Source of the DNA: Lycium barbarum
Lineage: Eukaryota > Streptophyta > Magnoliopsida > Solanales > Solanaceae
Assembly (NCBI RefSeq): GCF_019175385.1
Contig: NC_083344.1
Span: 9,452,725-9,516,724 of the forward strand
Length of the DNA stretch: 64,000 nucleotides
Direction of reading: 5' to 3'
Part shown: positions 10,754-22,025 of the stretch, piece by piece
Layout of the letters: every line of letters starts with the position of its first letter
Numbering within the stretch: the stretch's first letter is position 1
Position numbers and translations under genes: made by a program
The notes under the pieces: generated by a model
Databases searched by the model: none
The model's input: only the letters and a program-made list of their open reading frames with translations
What the model was told of the DNA's origin: nothing

Positions 10754-13027
10754 TCAATAATCAATTCTCTCCAACATCTCCACGTCTTTGATTCTCTCTG
10801 GAATCTCCTTTAGCTTTGGACATTCATGGATACCAAGACCTTTAATCAGAGGCATTGCACTTGTGCCTAAATCCCATCTTTCTAGCTCCCAAAGACCGCA
10901 AAGACGAAAGAACTCCAGTTGGCTGAAGCTGTTATCACTGCAGGTAATTTCTTCTCCAAGATAAGCTCCGTCTATTAATTGGAGATCCCTTAGGTTTGGC
11001 AACATTCCCAGAATAGGCATCGGATCTTCCATGAGTCCTGATCTCTGAAGGATCGTCATTGTGATTGAATTTGGAAATGGGGGCAGTTTTCCTATTCTCC
11101 CATATAACCTCAATTTCTGGAGCTTTTGACAAGAACTAAGAAATTCTAGGGCTGGAAATTCTAGTTCACTCCCCAATTGGAGAGTGCTAAGGCTTTTCAA
11201 GCTGCTAATGTTGTTTAGGGAGTAAGATTTCTTAATACGATCCATTGTTAATTCTCGAAGATTGACTAAATCAACAGGGTTAACATCTCTCCACTGATCA
11301 CAATAAATGACTCCAAGAACTTGAAGACTTGTGAGTTTGTTTATATGTTGCAGAGGTTCTCTGTATGGAATGACTAAATGTCTTAGATTTACTAGGTTAC
11401 CTATCTCAAGAGGTAGTCGGCAGTAGATTCTACTAGGATAATGTGCATCCAAGGCGTGGAGTGTCAGTAAATTCTTGAGGTTGCCTATGGAGGAGGGGAT
11501 ATCACATCTACCTGTAAATCCTAAGTATCTGAGGCTGTACAAACTTCCTATGGCATCTGGTAATGTAAATATGTCAGAACCAATCTCCAAGTATAGCACA
11601 TATAAATGTTGGAACATATTGCGGAACTTTATCCTATCCAGCTTAAGACCACCTTGATCAAAGAATGTAACTGACCTTAAGTTCAATCTGGAAAAATCAA
11701 GAGTGAGGTACCTTTCTCCTTGACCATAGATGGTATGTCTGCTACATGAGGAGGGTATGGAATGCTTTCTCGGACCATAAGTGTCAAAGAAGTTTACCTC
11801 CAATGCCTTTTGTATGGCAAGATCCCGAAGTAGATCATGAATCCTACATTCAGAAACTTCTTCCCAAAATGTCTCTACCACTTGAACCAAGCTTCGCCTT
11901 ATCAGCTCATTTAGGATGTCTTGAGCTACATCCTCCATTCTTTCTTCTCCTCTTGGTATCAATCCATCGGCCATCCACAGCCACGTTAGGTTTTCAGCAT
12001 CAATCCGACGATCTTCTGGAAAAATACCGAAGTAAAGAAAACAGCGTTTGACCACAGTTGGCAAATCATTGTAGCTCAGTGATAATATGTCCGAGATTGC
12101 AATGAAGTCATCTTTCACACGGTTCCAAAGGTGTTCCTTCACCCTTTCCCATTCATTTAGACCCTTTTTATGTGAAAGAAGCCCGCTTAGTGCAGCAATT
12201 GCAAGAGGTAAGCCTCCACATTTTCCCACCATATCCCTAGCTAGCGTTTCCATTGCTGGGATCATTGCCTCAACGTCGAGTAGTTTCCTGCGAAAGAGGT
12301 CCCAACTTTCTTCTTCTCTGAGGAAACGAAGGTTGTAGGGAAGACCGTTGTCATCTGCTCTTTTGGCCACATCCGCATTGCGCGTGGTAATAATAACTCT
12401 GCTTCTATTATTGCTATCTGGAAGTGCTCTTTCCAGACTTTGCCATGCTTCTCTCTGCCATACATCATCCACCACCACAAGGTATTTTTTCTCTTTCAGT
12501 AGATCCTAAAGGTGCTTTTCTAGATCTATGATTGTCATCTTTTCTAGCAGATCTAGAGTTTCCCTGTCACGTCCTTGGATGGATTTGATGATATCCTTAA
12601 GGAGATCGATGGTGTTATACTGTTGAGAAACACATACCCAAGCACATGCATCGAAGATACCGGTTAGGCTAGGGGAGTGGTAGAGATGTTTTGCAAGAGT
12701 AGTCTTGCCTAACCCGCCCATGCCATAAATGGAGATGACGGTTCGGCGTGGCTCTTCTTTGACAAGTTCAGCAAGCAATCTTTCTACGACATCCTTAAAG
12801 CCAACAAAAATCTGATCTTGCTTATCCATATAGGAGGTAGTTCTCCTCAAGCCAGATCTCTGACTGTTTGGCCTATAATTATTTGGTCCTTCTCCTACAT
12901 TATTGATATCTCTAATACCATAAGTCTCTCGTTTGCAAGAGATATCCTTGATTCGCTGCTTGAGGGATTGGATCTCCTTGCTAACGTTGTAGAATTTGGT
13001 CTCCTTCCTGCAGATGCAAGCGCAAGC

Positions 13028-13112
13028 CTTCAGACGACTAGCAAGTCCATCGCCATCACCTTCAGCAGCCTTCAGACGATTAGCAAGTCCATCGCCATCA
13101 CCTTCACCTGCC
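13028..13112 (-). repeat. 42-bp in-frame tandem duplication in the NLR-2 CC linker
   Basis: On the minus strand the coding sequence for EGDGDGLANRLKA is followed directly by a copy encoding EGDGDGLASRLKA, in the same frame and 42 bp apart. It adds 14 residues between the CC start and the NB-ARC domain. The copies are nearly identical, so the duplication is recent relative to the gene. Confidence 0.85.
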
Positions 13113-13131
13113 TCTAAGCTGTAAGTCTCTA

Positions 13132-13136
13132 GTATA
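13132..13136. repeat. Target-site duplication GTATA, left copy
   Basis: GTATA lies immediately outside the TGTCATACC end of the left LTR and is repeated at 26434-26438 outside the other end. Five bases is the normal LTR-retrotransposon target duplication. Confidence 0.95.
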
Positions 13137-16100
13137 TGTCATACCCCTTTTTAACCGGGTTAAAGTAAAAGTACGACATATTGGAGATTCATGTTTTTGT
13201 TTGTTTTATTTGTTTTAAGGAGTCGCCACCTAATTATTTTATGGTGAATTAGGACACCTAAAGTTTATTAAAGTTATGTTTAAAGTTAACTCTGTTTAAG
13301 GTCTGCGAAACTTAAGATTCTAGGTAAGGGTTCAACTAATCTAGAAGGAAGGTATTAGGCACCCTCTAAGATCCATTAACAACGGTTAACCGACCGGACT
13401 TATGTTAATTAGGCTAAATATAAATATAATATTGTGGAAAAGAAAATAGCTTTGTAAGTATTGCTAAAATTATAGATAGAAATAGAATGCTATTTAAAAT
13501 AAGATTTGTAGAAAAATAATGATTTGGGTAAAAGAAGATTCTGAGTGTTAAACGCGAGACTAAAAAGATGTTGCTACAGGCCTTAAATGGAAAATATAGT
13601 AATGTTATTCAAAATAAGATTTGTAGAAAATAGGGTAATTTGCTTTTAAAAGACAATTTGACAAATGTGATATTTAAATAAAAATGATGTTATATGAATA
13701 GGATGGCATAGAAATGCCTAGAATTATATTCTTAAATATTATGAAAAGGCCATAAGTTTCTTTCTATTTTTTTTATCACTCTTTACTTAAACAATTTCGG
13801 CTAAAAATATATATAATTAGGTAAATCTTGAAAAAATATATCTCATGTGTTGGTGAGGTTTTGAAATTCCTAAGCTAGTGAGAAGGAAAGAATAATTCCT
13901 TTAACCCAAACCATGTAGGCATGCTAGTTAAAAATCAATTATTCAAATGAATGTTATAGATCCTACAAATAGTTTAAAAGAAAAAAATAAAAATAAAGTG
14001 ATTGTAATTTATGGAATTAACTACCCATTACTAAACTAAAACCCTTAATGTCACTAAGGTTTATCTTAATCAACAAACAAAATGTTAGTCATACAATACA
14101 CATTAAATGCACACGAAGAAATAAAAATGAAAGAGTAGATATAATGTAAATGGGCTCCGCCCATTTGGGAATGCTGTTGTCTGCTACTGTTGGGCTTGGC
14201 CCAGTGATGATGTTGAGTCCCAAATCTAACGACAGCATAGTCTCAAAATGAGACTACTCGGGCAGTGGGAGTCTTTATGAAGACTCCGTTTTGCTCCAGA
14301 GTGTGCATGTAAAGAAATAAGAAATAAAGATAAAGATTAGCGAGCAATTCTTGCACAAACCATATCTTGCGAAGAACATGAATAATTTAAACACAAGTCC
14401 TTTCCTTATTTGAATATCTTTCTCAGAGTTCAAACATGTTTTTTACAAACCAAATATGAATGCACACGAAAATCCAAAGATATGGCAATTGCATAGGCAT
14501 GAGCTAGTATAAATCCAAACCATTATGTTGCAACAATGTTTAACCAGAATGCTAAAGACTAAGGATTAAAATGATATCTTACAGCAATGATATTCTCACA
14601 TAGATCCTTAAAGGTCACAGTTTATATGTAGGGGAATTAAGGCATGATATTAGATATAAACTTAGTTGTCTTCAAACATGGTAAGAAAATTTATGTATTC
14701 TGTTCAAATTTTAACTTAAACTCATCAGTAGGAACTCAATACATGAATAAAAAAAAACTTCAGGCCAAGATTTCTAGAAATATGATTTTTACTGTATCAA
14801 AATGCTGGCCAAACCATATCTACATACAGATAATAACGTGTTCTACAGAGAGTTTTCTATCAAAAATACAGAATACATTTCACAATTTGCATTTATACAC
14901 AATACAGATTAACGGAGAAAACACACCTATAACTCTTTTTTTATACTAGAAAAAGTGGAGCAAAACGACAACTATTATATTTCAACAACGGATTTGAACC
15001 CTATAGATATACGGAAGAGCATACTAATGGATTTATGAAACATTACCAAGAAAGCAACTATTTCATTAACATCATGACACAGTGTCTTCTAGAAAATATG
15101 ATTTCAATTACATAACATCTTAAACATGAGAAGTTCAACTAAAAAAAAAAACCTTACAGAAAAAAAACAAAAAAAAAAACAAAGTGTTTTCGCTTAGGTA
15201 TTTGGTCGAACACCTAGTAGTCACATTTTAATACTATATCATTTGAAACCAATTTACCACAACATATGATTCCTAAAACATGACAGCGGCAAAAAAAGTA
15301 TTTTAACATGTGATTCTAACAAAAACCATGAATATAGAATGACGATTTAAGTCAATGGTCAAGTAAGATGTTGTATACTTATTTTTATTTTTCACTATCA
15401 GAACACAAAAGAAATTAAAGTTAAACTAACAATACGTCCATGACAGTATAAATGCAGATTCAACCGAATTTATAGAAATCAAAACGAAAGGAAGAGAGGC
15501 GACTGACCTTTTTTGGGTGCAGCGAACGGGTATGAGTCTCGGATTCGTACTCGAACTCGAAGAAACCAATTAAAATAACAAGAGTTTCCAAACAAAAAAT
15601 AGAGTAATTATTGGCAGTTCTTTTTCCAGTCAGACTATCTTTTGGTTAAAATCTGTATTTGTAGGGTTCTTTTTGTTCCAGATCCTTCGATCCCCTTGAT
15701 TTCATCTTTCCTCTCCCTTTATAGAGTGAGGAGAGAGGAGCGTATGAGAGAGAGGAAGCGGGGAACAGGCGTGGTGGAAGTGTCAGGGAATATGGCACAG
15801 GCGTGGTTGTGGGGAAAACGTGAGTGGAGGGGGTGTGAAGGGGTGAGAGAAGGAGGGAGAAATGGGTGAAGATGAAAGGAGAAAGAGAGGTGGCTGCCTC
15901 TTTGGTTGAAGGGATTAGGGTAAATGATGAAAAATGTTAAGTGGGCCGGTCGGGTTGGTTAATGGAGTTGGGCTGGACCAGATAAAATTAAAACATGGGC
16001 TGTTCATTTTGAGTTGGGGCTGGTTATTTAAAATGTGGGCTGATTAATTGGGTAGGGGAATAACATTGTATTTGTATTTTGGGCCATTAATTTGGCTGAA

Positions 16101-16438
16101 AATTGTTGATCCTTCCTCCTCTGTTTAATTATTTTTGGGCTTCTAATTTAATAACTGGTACAATATATACTATGTAAAGACAATTAATAATTAATATGTA
16201 GAAAAATAAAGATTTTGCAAAGTGTTGTTTTGTAATTAATTTAACGATTCCAAACCCCCCAAAAAAAATGAAATGATGACGAATCATTAAAAAAATTGTG
16301 GTAAAGTAATACTCGTAATGTTAAAAATAAAGGTAGCGAAAATAATAGTAGTGAAAATAAAGTATTTAGCTCGTCAATAAATTTAGACGCCCGAGTGAAT
16401 AAAATTAAATAAAGGAGGGACAAAATTGGGTGTCAACA
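13137..16438 (-). repeat. 3' LTR of the Ogre-like element (left copy)
   Basis: This 3302-bp LTR is, in the stretches I compared, identical to the copy at 23133-26433 except for one T in a homopolymer (8 T near 13767-13774 against 7 T in the other copy). The constant coordinate offset before (+9996) and after (+9995) that point argues against other net indels. Two short open frames (14644-14949, 15642-15869) occur in both LTRs and have no recognisable protein features. Confidence 0.95.
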
Positions 16439-16455
16439 GATGCCCCTCTTCGACC
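16439..16455 (-). other. Polypurine tract of the Ogre-like element
   Basis: On the minus strand GAAGAGGGGCAT lies two to three bases before the TGTTGACACCC start of the 3' LTR. A purine-rich tract here is where plus-strand DNA synthesis is primed in LTR elements, and it confirms the minus orientation. Confidence 0.8.
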
Positions 16456-17445
16456 GGAGATGATGTAAGAATCTTCGGGCGAAGAAGTTGACGTAGTAGC
16501 CAATTTTGTTTGGACCGACGAATATGAGTTTGTAAGAAAGTACGGTTTAGGAAAATTGATGAAAAATATTGTGAGGACCGAAGGAATTATGGAAAATTAT
16601 GGCCGAATCTCAGTTTTGAGTTGCCTACATATCTCGGGCTGCACGAGAATCAGGCCATGTGTAGTTCGAAAGTTTTTGTGGATTCATAATCTTGCGGGGG
16701 TTGTAGACAGGTGACGCGAACGTTCAAGAATGGAACATATGCTTATAGCCTCCTAATTATAAATGTGGCGCACAACACACCTTTAAGTAGGACTCTACTA
16801 GGCACGATGTAAATTCTTCAAAGATGCCCCAGTGTTGAGTTATGGAAACGTTGGGGATGTAGAAAGGAATATGAGATTGTGAAAAGAGTTGATTGAAATA
16901 GAGTTTTAGTGGGAAATATGGAAGAGAAATTGACCTACGTGTCACATGTTTGTGGACGTAGGCGGAGTCGAGTTCGAGAGTAGATCCGTGACCTTTGCTT
17001 GTGAGTTTGGTACTCCTCTTCAGCAAATTTGCCCCAGTTCACTGCGTAAGATAAAGTTCCACGTTGTGTTGCGTCTCTGCAGGTTGTACTTTCTGCCAAA
17101 ACTGAAATTCATGTCAAAATTAGTAATAAAGTTGAAATTGTAAAATTATAAAGGATAGTAAATATGAGTGCGGGCATGAAGATGAAGCCGTGTGGCCAAT
17201 GCTGTCTCTGGTTGTCAGCAGGGACTTGAATGAATGTGTGATGTGTATGCCGAGGATGTGATAAGGTCTCTAGTTGCAGTTAAAGATGATAGTGATAAGG
17301 CCTCCGGCTGTCTTCCGGGACTTGTTGATGTCTGCGAATTTCAAGGTAAAATTGTGAAAGTAGGAAAAATAGATGATGAAATAAAGAAATGAAGTGAGGA
17401 GTAAAGTAAGTGTATAGCCGTTTGGCTTATGCGAGTGAGGCCGTC
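16456..17445 (-). other. Element interior, non-coding part next to the 3' LTR
   Basis: No pol-like reading frame is present. One copy of the GTTGCCTACGTATC-type motif occurs near 16620-16670 (here GTTGCCTACATATCTCGGGC, then AATCAGGCC and TAGTTCG). Degenerate copies of the CTCCGGTTGTCTTC unit begin near 17300. Confidence 0.5.
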
Positions 17446-17772
17446 TAGCCATGCGATGTCTCCGGTTGTCTTCGGGGACTTGATGATGCGTCTCCGGTTG
17501 TCTTCGAGGACTTGATGCTATGTCTCCGGTTGTCTTCGGGGACTTGACAATGTGTCTCCGGTTGTCTTCGGGGACTTGATGATGTGTCTCCGGTTGTCTT
17601 CGGGGACTTGATGATATGTCTCCGGTTGTCTTCGGGGACTTGATGATATGTCTCCGGTTGTCTTCGGGGACTTGATGATACATCTCCGGTTGTCTTCAGA
17701 GATTTGATGATGTGTCTCCGGTTGTCTTCGGGGACTTGATGATACATCTCCGGTTGTCTTCGGAGGCTCAAT
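17446..17772 (-). repeat. 32-bp minisatellite inside the retrotransposon, about 10 copies
   Basis: The unit TCTCCGGTTGTCTTCGGGGA plus CTTGATGATGTG repeats with a 32-bp period. The period is not a multiple of three, so the antisense translation rotates through three peptides (PEDNRRH, PKTTGD, PRRQPE); the open frames across it are by-products, not genes. Degenerate outliers lie near 17300, 17900, 17960 and 18120. Confidence 0.9.
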
Positions 17773-18300
17773 GATAATTCCTATAAAGTTCAGGATAAAG
17801 TCGTTAATGTTGGTAAAGTAGATGATAAAGTAGAGGGTAAAGTCGTAGTGTAGCCGTCTGGCTTATGCATGTGAGGCTGTATAGCCGAATGATGCCCCGG
17901 GTTGTCTTCAGAGACTTAATGATGATCCTTATGCATATGAGGCTGTATAGCCAGATGATGCCCCCGGTTGTCTTTGGAGACTTAATGATAATCCCTGTAA
18001 AGTCCAGGATAAAGTCGTTAAAGTTGGTAAAGTAAATGATAAAGTAATGGATAAAGTAGGGGGTAAAGTAAGAGTGTAGCCGTTTGGCTAATGCGGAAGA
18101 GGCTGAATAGCCAACTGGTGCCTCCGGTTGTCTTCGGAGATTTAATGTTGATTCCTGTAAAGTTCAGGGTAAAGTGGTTAAAGTAGGTAAAGTGAATGAT
18201 AAAATAATTGATAATGTATGGAGTAAAGTGGTAGCATAGCCGTTTGGCTGATGATGTTGACGGTATTGTGATAGGCTGAATTAATGACGCGTGATCCTAA
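17773..18300 (-). repeat. Higher-order repeats around AAAGTTCAGGATAAAGTCGT
   Basis: The block GTAAAGTTCAGGATAAAGTC ... GTTGGTAAAGTA ... GTAGCCGTTTGGCT ... CCGGTTGTCTTC recurs starting near 17778, 17996 and 18156. The copies are diverged and unequal in length, and no coding function is visible. Confidence 0.6.
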
Positions 18301-19868
18301 TTTGATTCGCCTTTAACCTACAAAACAGGTATATTTGTTAATGAAATCATAAAGTTGTTGTGATAAAATAAAATTAAAGATAGAGTTAGGAATAAAGCTG
18401 TTTGGCTTTTGAGGCGAGGCCATAATGAGCCAGAGGATGCTTTTCGATCGTGAATGATAGACTTGGATGTTGATCCCGCGGTCTTTTAATTCCTGCACTC
18501 AAAGAAAAATTCTTAGTTTGGGAGGGGGGAAGTTGATTCGTGTTGACTCGAAGCTTGACGTTGTTGGCGCTCCATTCGTCTTGTTCGTTTGGATCTTGTG
18601 ATCTCCGTTCAAGCCTTGGTAGATGAACAGTAGTGAAAACAATTGCAGGAAAGTGTTTGATTTGAAAGGTAGGTATGTAAGTATATGTATAAGGAAAGAT
18701 ATATACGCAAGTATATGTATATAAGAAAAGATATATATGTAAATGTATATATACGTAAGTTATAAAATATTCTGCCAACTTCAGATTGTGACACTTCTGA
18801 AACAGTTGAAAAGTCATTTGTTTATACTATTTCTTGTCTGGTAGCCTTAATATTGTCGAGGCACAACTGTTCTTTTATCTATATTTTTTCAAAATATGCC
18901 CCAGTTTTGGGTTCAGAAGAATATGCTAAATTTATGTTGTGGTGTGACCGAACCTTATATAGGTTGCCTACGTATCCTTCCAGGGAATCAGGTCAGAACG
19001 TAGTTCGTAAGGTATATAAGAACGGTTTAAATTTTTTAATAAGGGACCGAACCCGATCTGGATTGCCTACGTATCCCGCCATGGGAATCAGGTCAGCGTA
19101 GTTCTGTTATATCTATGGTAAAGGATTTGTTGGATTTTATCTAGGTGTGACGGGTTCATATGTTAATAGTGTATGAATCCCGCCGAGGGAATCAAGCTCT
19201 GTGTGGTTTTCTTTGTGTAAGGATTTTTCGGATTTCCTGTTATAGCACAACCGAACCCTATGTGGGCTGCCTACGTATCCCACCACGGGAATCAGGTCGG
19301 AACGTAGTTCGTACCCATGCTGTTAAGGAAAGGTTGCGAACTAGGTTGTCTTACCTAATGTCGTACTTTGATTTCTTCTTGGATTGCTAGCTTTCAGGCT
19401 TATGTTATCACCTATCGGCTATTTCATTTTTTTTAGTGGAATCTTGTCTTGTCCCCTAGTTTCTTTGTTACTCTCTCGAGATGTATGTTGTCTATTCGTT
19501 CATTTCATGTCACAATCATAGAATTGACGGATTTGATAATTATAGTAGAAAATAATAATAGTAGATGATTAAAGAAAATCAGAAATGCATTCATAGATTT
19601 GCAATCCAAAAGATGAAGCAAAGCAACAAAAGTTTTGAACATGATTCAAGCCTTTAAAAATAAAAGTTCACTACATGTTCAGTCTACCAAGACTACCGGC
19701 GTATCAGAGACGGAGTACAAGTCCAATTCTTCAGAGTCTCTCCTGATTCGGCGCCCTATATTGTTAGTGCCTTGGTGTTGTGAGTAGTTGTATTAGATTG
19801 TTCCCACGGAAGCGACAAAGTTGATGATCTGGCCATTTCCAACCTTCTGATTGACACACTGGATTCTT
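18300..19868 (-). other. Element interior downstream of gag; pol absent
   Basis: This is where an autonomous Ogre would carry protease, RT/RNase H and integrase. I see frequent stops in all frames and none of the family motifs. It contains a GTATAT-rich stretch (18665-18760) and four spaced copies of a GTTGCCTACGTATCC-type motif followed by GGGAATCAGGTC (18960-19310). The stop codon of gag is at 19869. Confidence 0.6.
18930..19320 (-). repeat. Four spaced copies of a ~70-bp TGCCTACGTATCC / GGGAATCAGGTC block
   Basis: Copies start near 18945, 19042, 19150 and 19245. Three of them share ACCGAACC, then TTGCCTACGTATCC or a variant, then GGGAATCAGGTC and usually ACGTAGTTCG; the third (about 19150) is degenerate. 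A diverged fifth copy lies near 16603-16670. Multiple copies in one element suggest either local amplification or a structured or packaging role; function is unknown. Confidence 0.7.
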
Positions 19869-21926
19869 TCAAAACTTAGCATCTTCGTGAGCAGGTAAAG
19901 GATTGTTGACCACATTGGGTTTAGCTTCAGCGAGCTGGATTACTCCTTCCTTAATCAGGGCTTCGATTTTGTTTTTAAGCCCATAACAATCTTCAGTGGC
20001 GTGCCCAACAACTCCAGAGTGGTATGCACAGCGTTTGGAACCATCAAACCATTTTGGGATAGGCTCGGGAATTTTCCCTTCAATCGGTTGTATTATGCCT
20101 GCTGCTTTCATTCTTTCGAACAATTGAGCCAAGGGTTCAGCGATCCGAGTGTAATTACGGGTGTTTTTGGTGTCAGGGTTCGGATGGGCTCTAGGTATAG
20201 TATGTGGTCGATTTTGGTAAGTTGGAGCTTGGTTGGGTTTATACGGACGTGGGTTTTGATGTGGAGGTGCTCGGGGTTGGTAGTAGTTAGCTTGGGTGTT
20301 GTAGACAGGGTAAGGAGATAGTGGAGCTTGGTAGGGTTCAGGGTAGTGGTAAGGGTAGAAAGGTTGTTGTGGGTGGCTTAAGTATGGAATGGCTTGGCTC
20401 GGCTCATGCCTTTGGATGTTCATGACTGCAGTGACATCTTCTTTCTTCTTTTTAACCCCGTTGATAGAACCGGATTGAATAGCTTTGTTTATTGCTTGTA
20501 AAGCAATAAGATCCTGAATTTTCCCCGATTTGATTCCTTCTTCTAAGGCTTCTCCCATTCGGACAACTTCTGTGAATTTTTGTCCCATCATACCTATCAT
20601 TTTCTCGTAAAATATGCCAGCCTGGCATTCAATGAAGGTAGCAGTCATTTCTCTATCATTCATCGGAGGTTGAACCCTGGCCGCTTCTGATCTCCAACGT
20701 AACGCATACTCGCGAAATGTCTCAGCTACTTTCTTGGTCAACTTAGTCATGTAGACTCTATCCGGCGTGATATCGGTGTTAAAACTGAACCTGTCCATAA
20801 AGTCTTGTGCCATGTCACTCCAACCCCGCCATTTACGGACGTCCTGTTGTGTATACCAAGTAAGTGCTTCGCCGGATAAGCTTCTTATGAAGAGCTTCAT
20901 TCTTATGTTCTGGTCTCTGCCCACTCCAACCAGTTTGTCACAATAAGCCCTTAAGTGTGTATGAGGGTCGCCTGTTCCATTGAATGTATCAAATTTCGGC
21001 GGTTTGTAACCTACGGGTAAATCGACGTCAGGTTGAACACAGAGATCCTCATATTCTACACTCTTAGTTCCTCTAGCAACTTGAAGGTTTCTCATTGCTT
21101 CTTTGAGACTGTGGATCTCTTTTAGCAATATGTTATCTGCCCCTGCCTTTGCATCCTTTTCCATTTCTTCGTATTGATCTACCTCGGGTTGGAACCTGAC
21201 CGTTACTGGGTTGGTAAAGGCTTGTGTTTCTGTGGCATATACCGGAGGAACATATTGTGCATTTGGGGTGACAATGTGTGCCCCTTGTAGATGCTGGGTT
21301 GGATAAGTTTGGATGGTGGGGGTGTTTTGGACTGGAGGTGGTGTGTTATAAGTGGTGTTTGTAGGTGGTTGATTTGGTGGGTTTAGAGGAGTAGTTGTAG
21401 GTGGTGGATTAGTGTTGGTGGGCAAAGGAACATAGGGAGTGTGAACTAGCGATTGATTTGGTGGGTTGACGGGTGGTGGATTAGGAGTAGCATAAGTAGT
21501 GTAGGTGGGTGGTTGATTTTGTGGAGAAGTATAGTTAGTGTAGGTGGTTGGTTGACTTTGTGGGGGAGTATAGACGGATGTTGGATTTGGTGGATTTGCG
21601 GGGGTGATCGGAGGTAAGTTGTTGTTGGTAGGTGCATTGTTTCGGGGAGGAAAATGCTCAGGAACTGGGGATTCGAGTGATGGGAAACGAGGTGGGTCTG
21701 GTGCAGTATTTGTAGGTTCAGAAGGTGGACTTTGGAGTGTGATGGATAAATTGGTCAAGTCCCTAACCCGATTTAGTTCTCCACGTAGATTCTCAATTTC
21801 TTGAGTCAGGCGGGCGATATGTTCATCCCGTTGAATAGCAGTTCCGTGTTCGGAAGTCTCGGGCGGATCGCTAGAGATCACAATGTTTTCCACACCAGTT
21901 GAAATAGATGCGGTTGGATCAGACAT
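19869..21926 (-). CDS. gag: Ogre-like gag polyprotein (non-autonomous element)
   Basis: The ATG at 21924-21926 gives 685 residues; the frame stays open upstream to 22025, where it would need a GTG. The protein forms the particle that packages element RNA. An N-terminal helical stretch (IARLTQEIENLRGELNRVRD) is followed by about 200 residues rich in Pro, Asn and Thr. The retrotransposon gag core then runs from about KPPKFDTFNGTGDPHTHL through LIRSL-type and LTWYTQQD segments to EALEEGIKSGKIQDL. Near the C terminus CAYHSGVVGHATEDC is a Cys-His-His-Cys zinc-knuckle variant (C-x2-H-x5-H-x4-C) instead of CCHC. The frame ends at 19869 without fusing to a protease. The uninterrupted reading frame agrees with a recent insertion. 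Confidence 0.9.
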   Translation of the reverse strand: MSDPTASISTGVENIVISSDPPETSEHGTAIQRDEHIARLTQEIENLRGELNRVRDLTNLSITLQSPPSEPTNTAPDPPRFPSLESPVPEHFPPRNNAPTNNNLPPITPANPPNPTSVYTPPQSQPTTYTNYTSPQNQPPTYTTYATPNPPPVNPPNQSLVHTPYVPLPTNTNPPPTTTPLNPPNQPPTNTTYNTPPPVQNTPTIQTYPTQHLQGAHIVTPNAQYVPPVYATETQAFTNPVTVRFQPEVDQYEEMEKDAKAGADNILLKEIHSLKEAMRNLQVARGTKSVEYEDLCVQPDVDLPVGYKPPKFDTFNGTGDPHTHLRAYCDKLVGVGRDQNIRMKLFIRSLSGEALTWYTQQDVRKWRGWSDMAQDFMDRFSFNTDITPDRVYMTKLTKKVAETFREYALRWRSEAARVQPPMNDREMTATFIECQAGIFYEKMIGMMGQKFTEVVRMGEALEEGIKSGKIQDLIALQAINKAIQSGSINGVKKKKEDVTAVMNIQRHEPSQAIPYLSHPQQPFYPYHYPEPYQAPLSPYPVYNTQANYYQPRAPPHQNPRPYKPNQAPTYQNRPHTIPRAHPNPDTKNTRNYTRIAEPLAQLFERMKAAGIIQPIEGKIPEPIPKWFDGSKRCAYHSGVVGHATEDCYGLKNKIEALIKEGVIQLAEAKPNVVNNPLPAHEDAKF

Positions 21927-22025
21927 AATAATTTCTTTTCCTTGAATAGCCCAACTACCTCGCGGTAATGATGATGTCTTTGACCTTGTAAGGTAAGGAT
22001 GGTCAGCCAGCTCGAGTGTCAACAC

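Larger units (their letters stand above)
10754..13136 (-). pseudogene. NLR-2: CC-NB-LRR gene, main part (split by retrotransposon, one stop codon)
   Basis: This is most of a CNL immune receptor of the RPP8/RPP13-like type, normally a cytosolic ATP-binding switch that recognises pathogen effectors. With the CC part at 26434-26659 and one target duplication removed, the frame spans about 868 codons. Motifs, numbered in that frame: P-loop GMGGLGKTT about 212, RNBS-A FDACAWVCVSQ, kinase-2 VVVDDVW about 294, RNBS-B VIITTR about 321, GLPL at 382, RNBS-D CFLYFGIFPED about 439, IHD (in place of MHD) about 506, then LRRs to about 865. A TAG at 12506-12508 (codon 284, between RNBS-A and kinase-2) is the only in-frame stop I see. 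The Ogre-like element abuts at 13137. This copy cannot make a full receptor as it stands. Confidence 0.93.

Noticed and set aside
11475..12338. Plus-strand open frames across NLR-2
   Set aside because: They are antisense shadows of the NB-ARC and LRR coding sequence.
14644..15869. Open frames of 101 and 75 codons within the LTR, repeated exactly at 24639-24944 and 25637-25864
   Set aside because: They are identical only because the two LTRs are identical. The peptides show no domain and the frames lie in U3/U5-type non-coding sequence, antisense to the element.
17270..17771. Two overlapping minus-strand frames with PEDNRRH / PKTTGD repeats
   Set aside because: They are the rotating translation of a 32-bp minisatellite whose period is not a multiple of three.
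17446..17772. CRISPR-like regular repeats
   Set aside because: There are no unique spacers; units are directly adjacent, and the context is a plant LTR retrotransposon.
18853..19390. Plus-strand frames of 82 and 76 codons
   Set aside because: They run antisense to the retrotransposon across the spaced TGCCTACGTATCC repeats; both contain the same repeat translation.
21446..21804. Frames of 63 and 66 codons across gag
   Set aside because: They are alternative-frame readings of the low-complexity Pro/Asn/Thr-rich part of gag.
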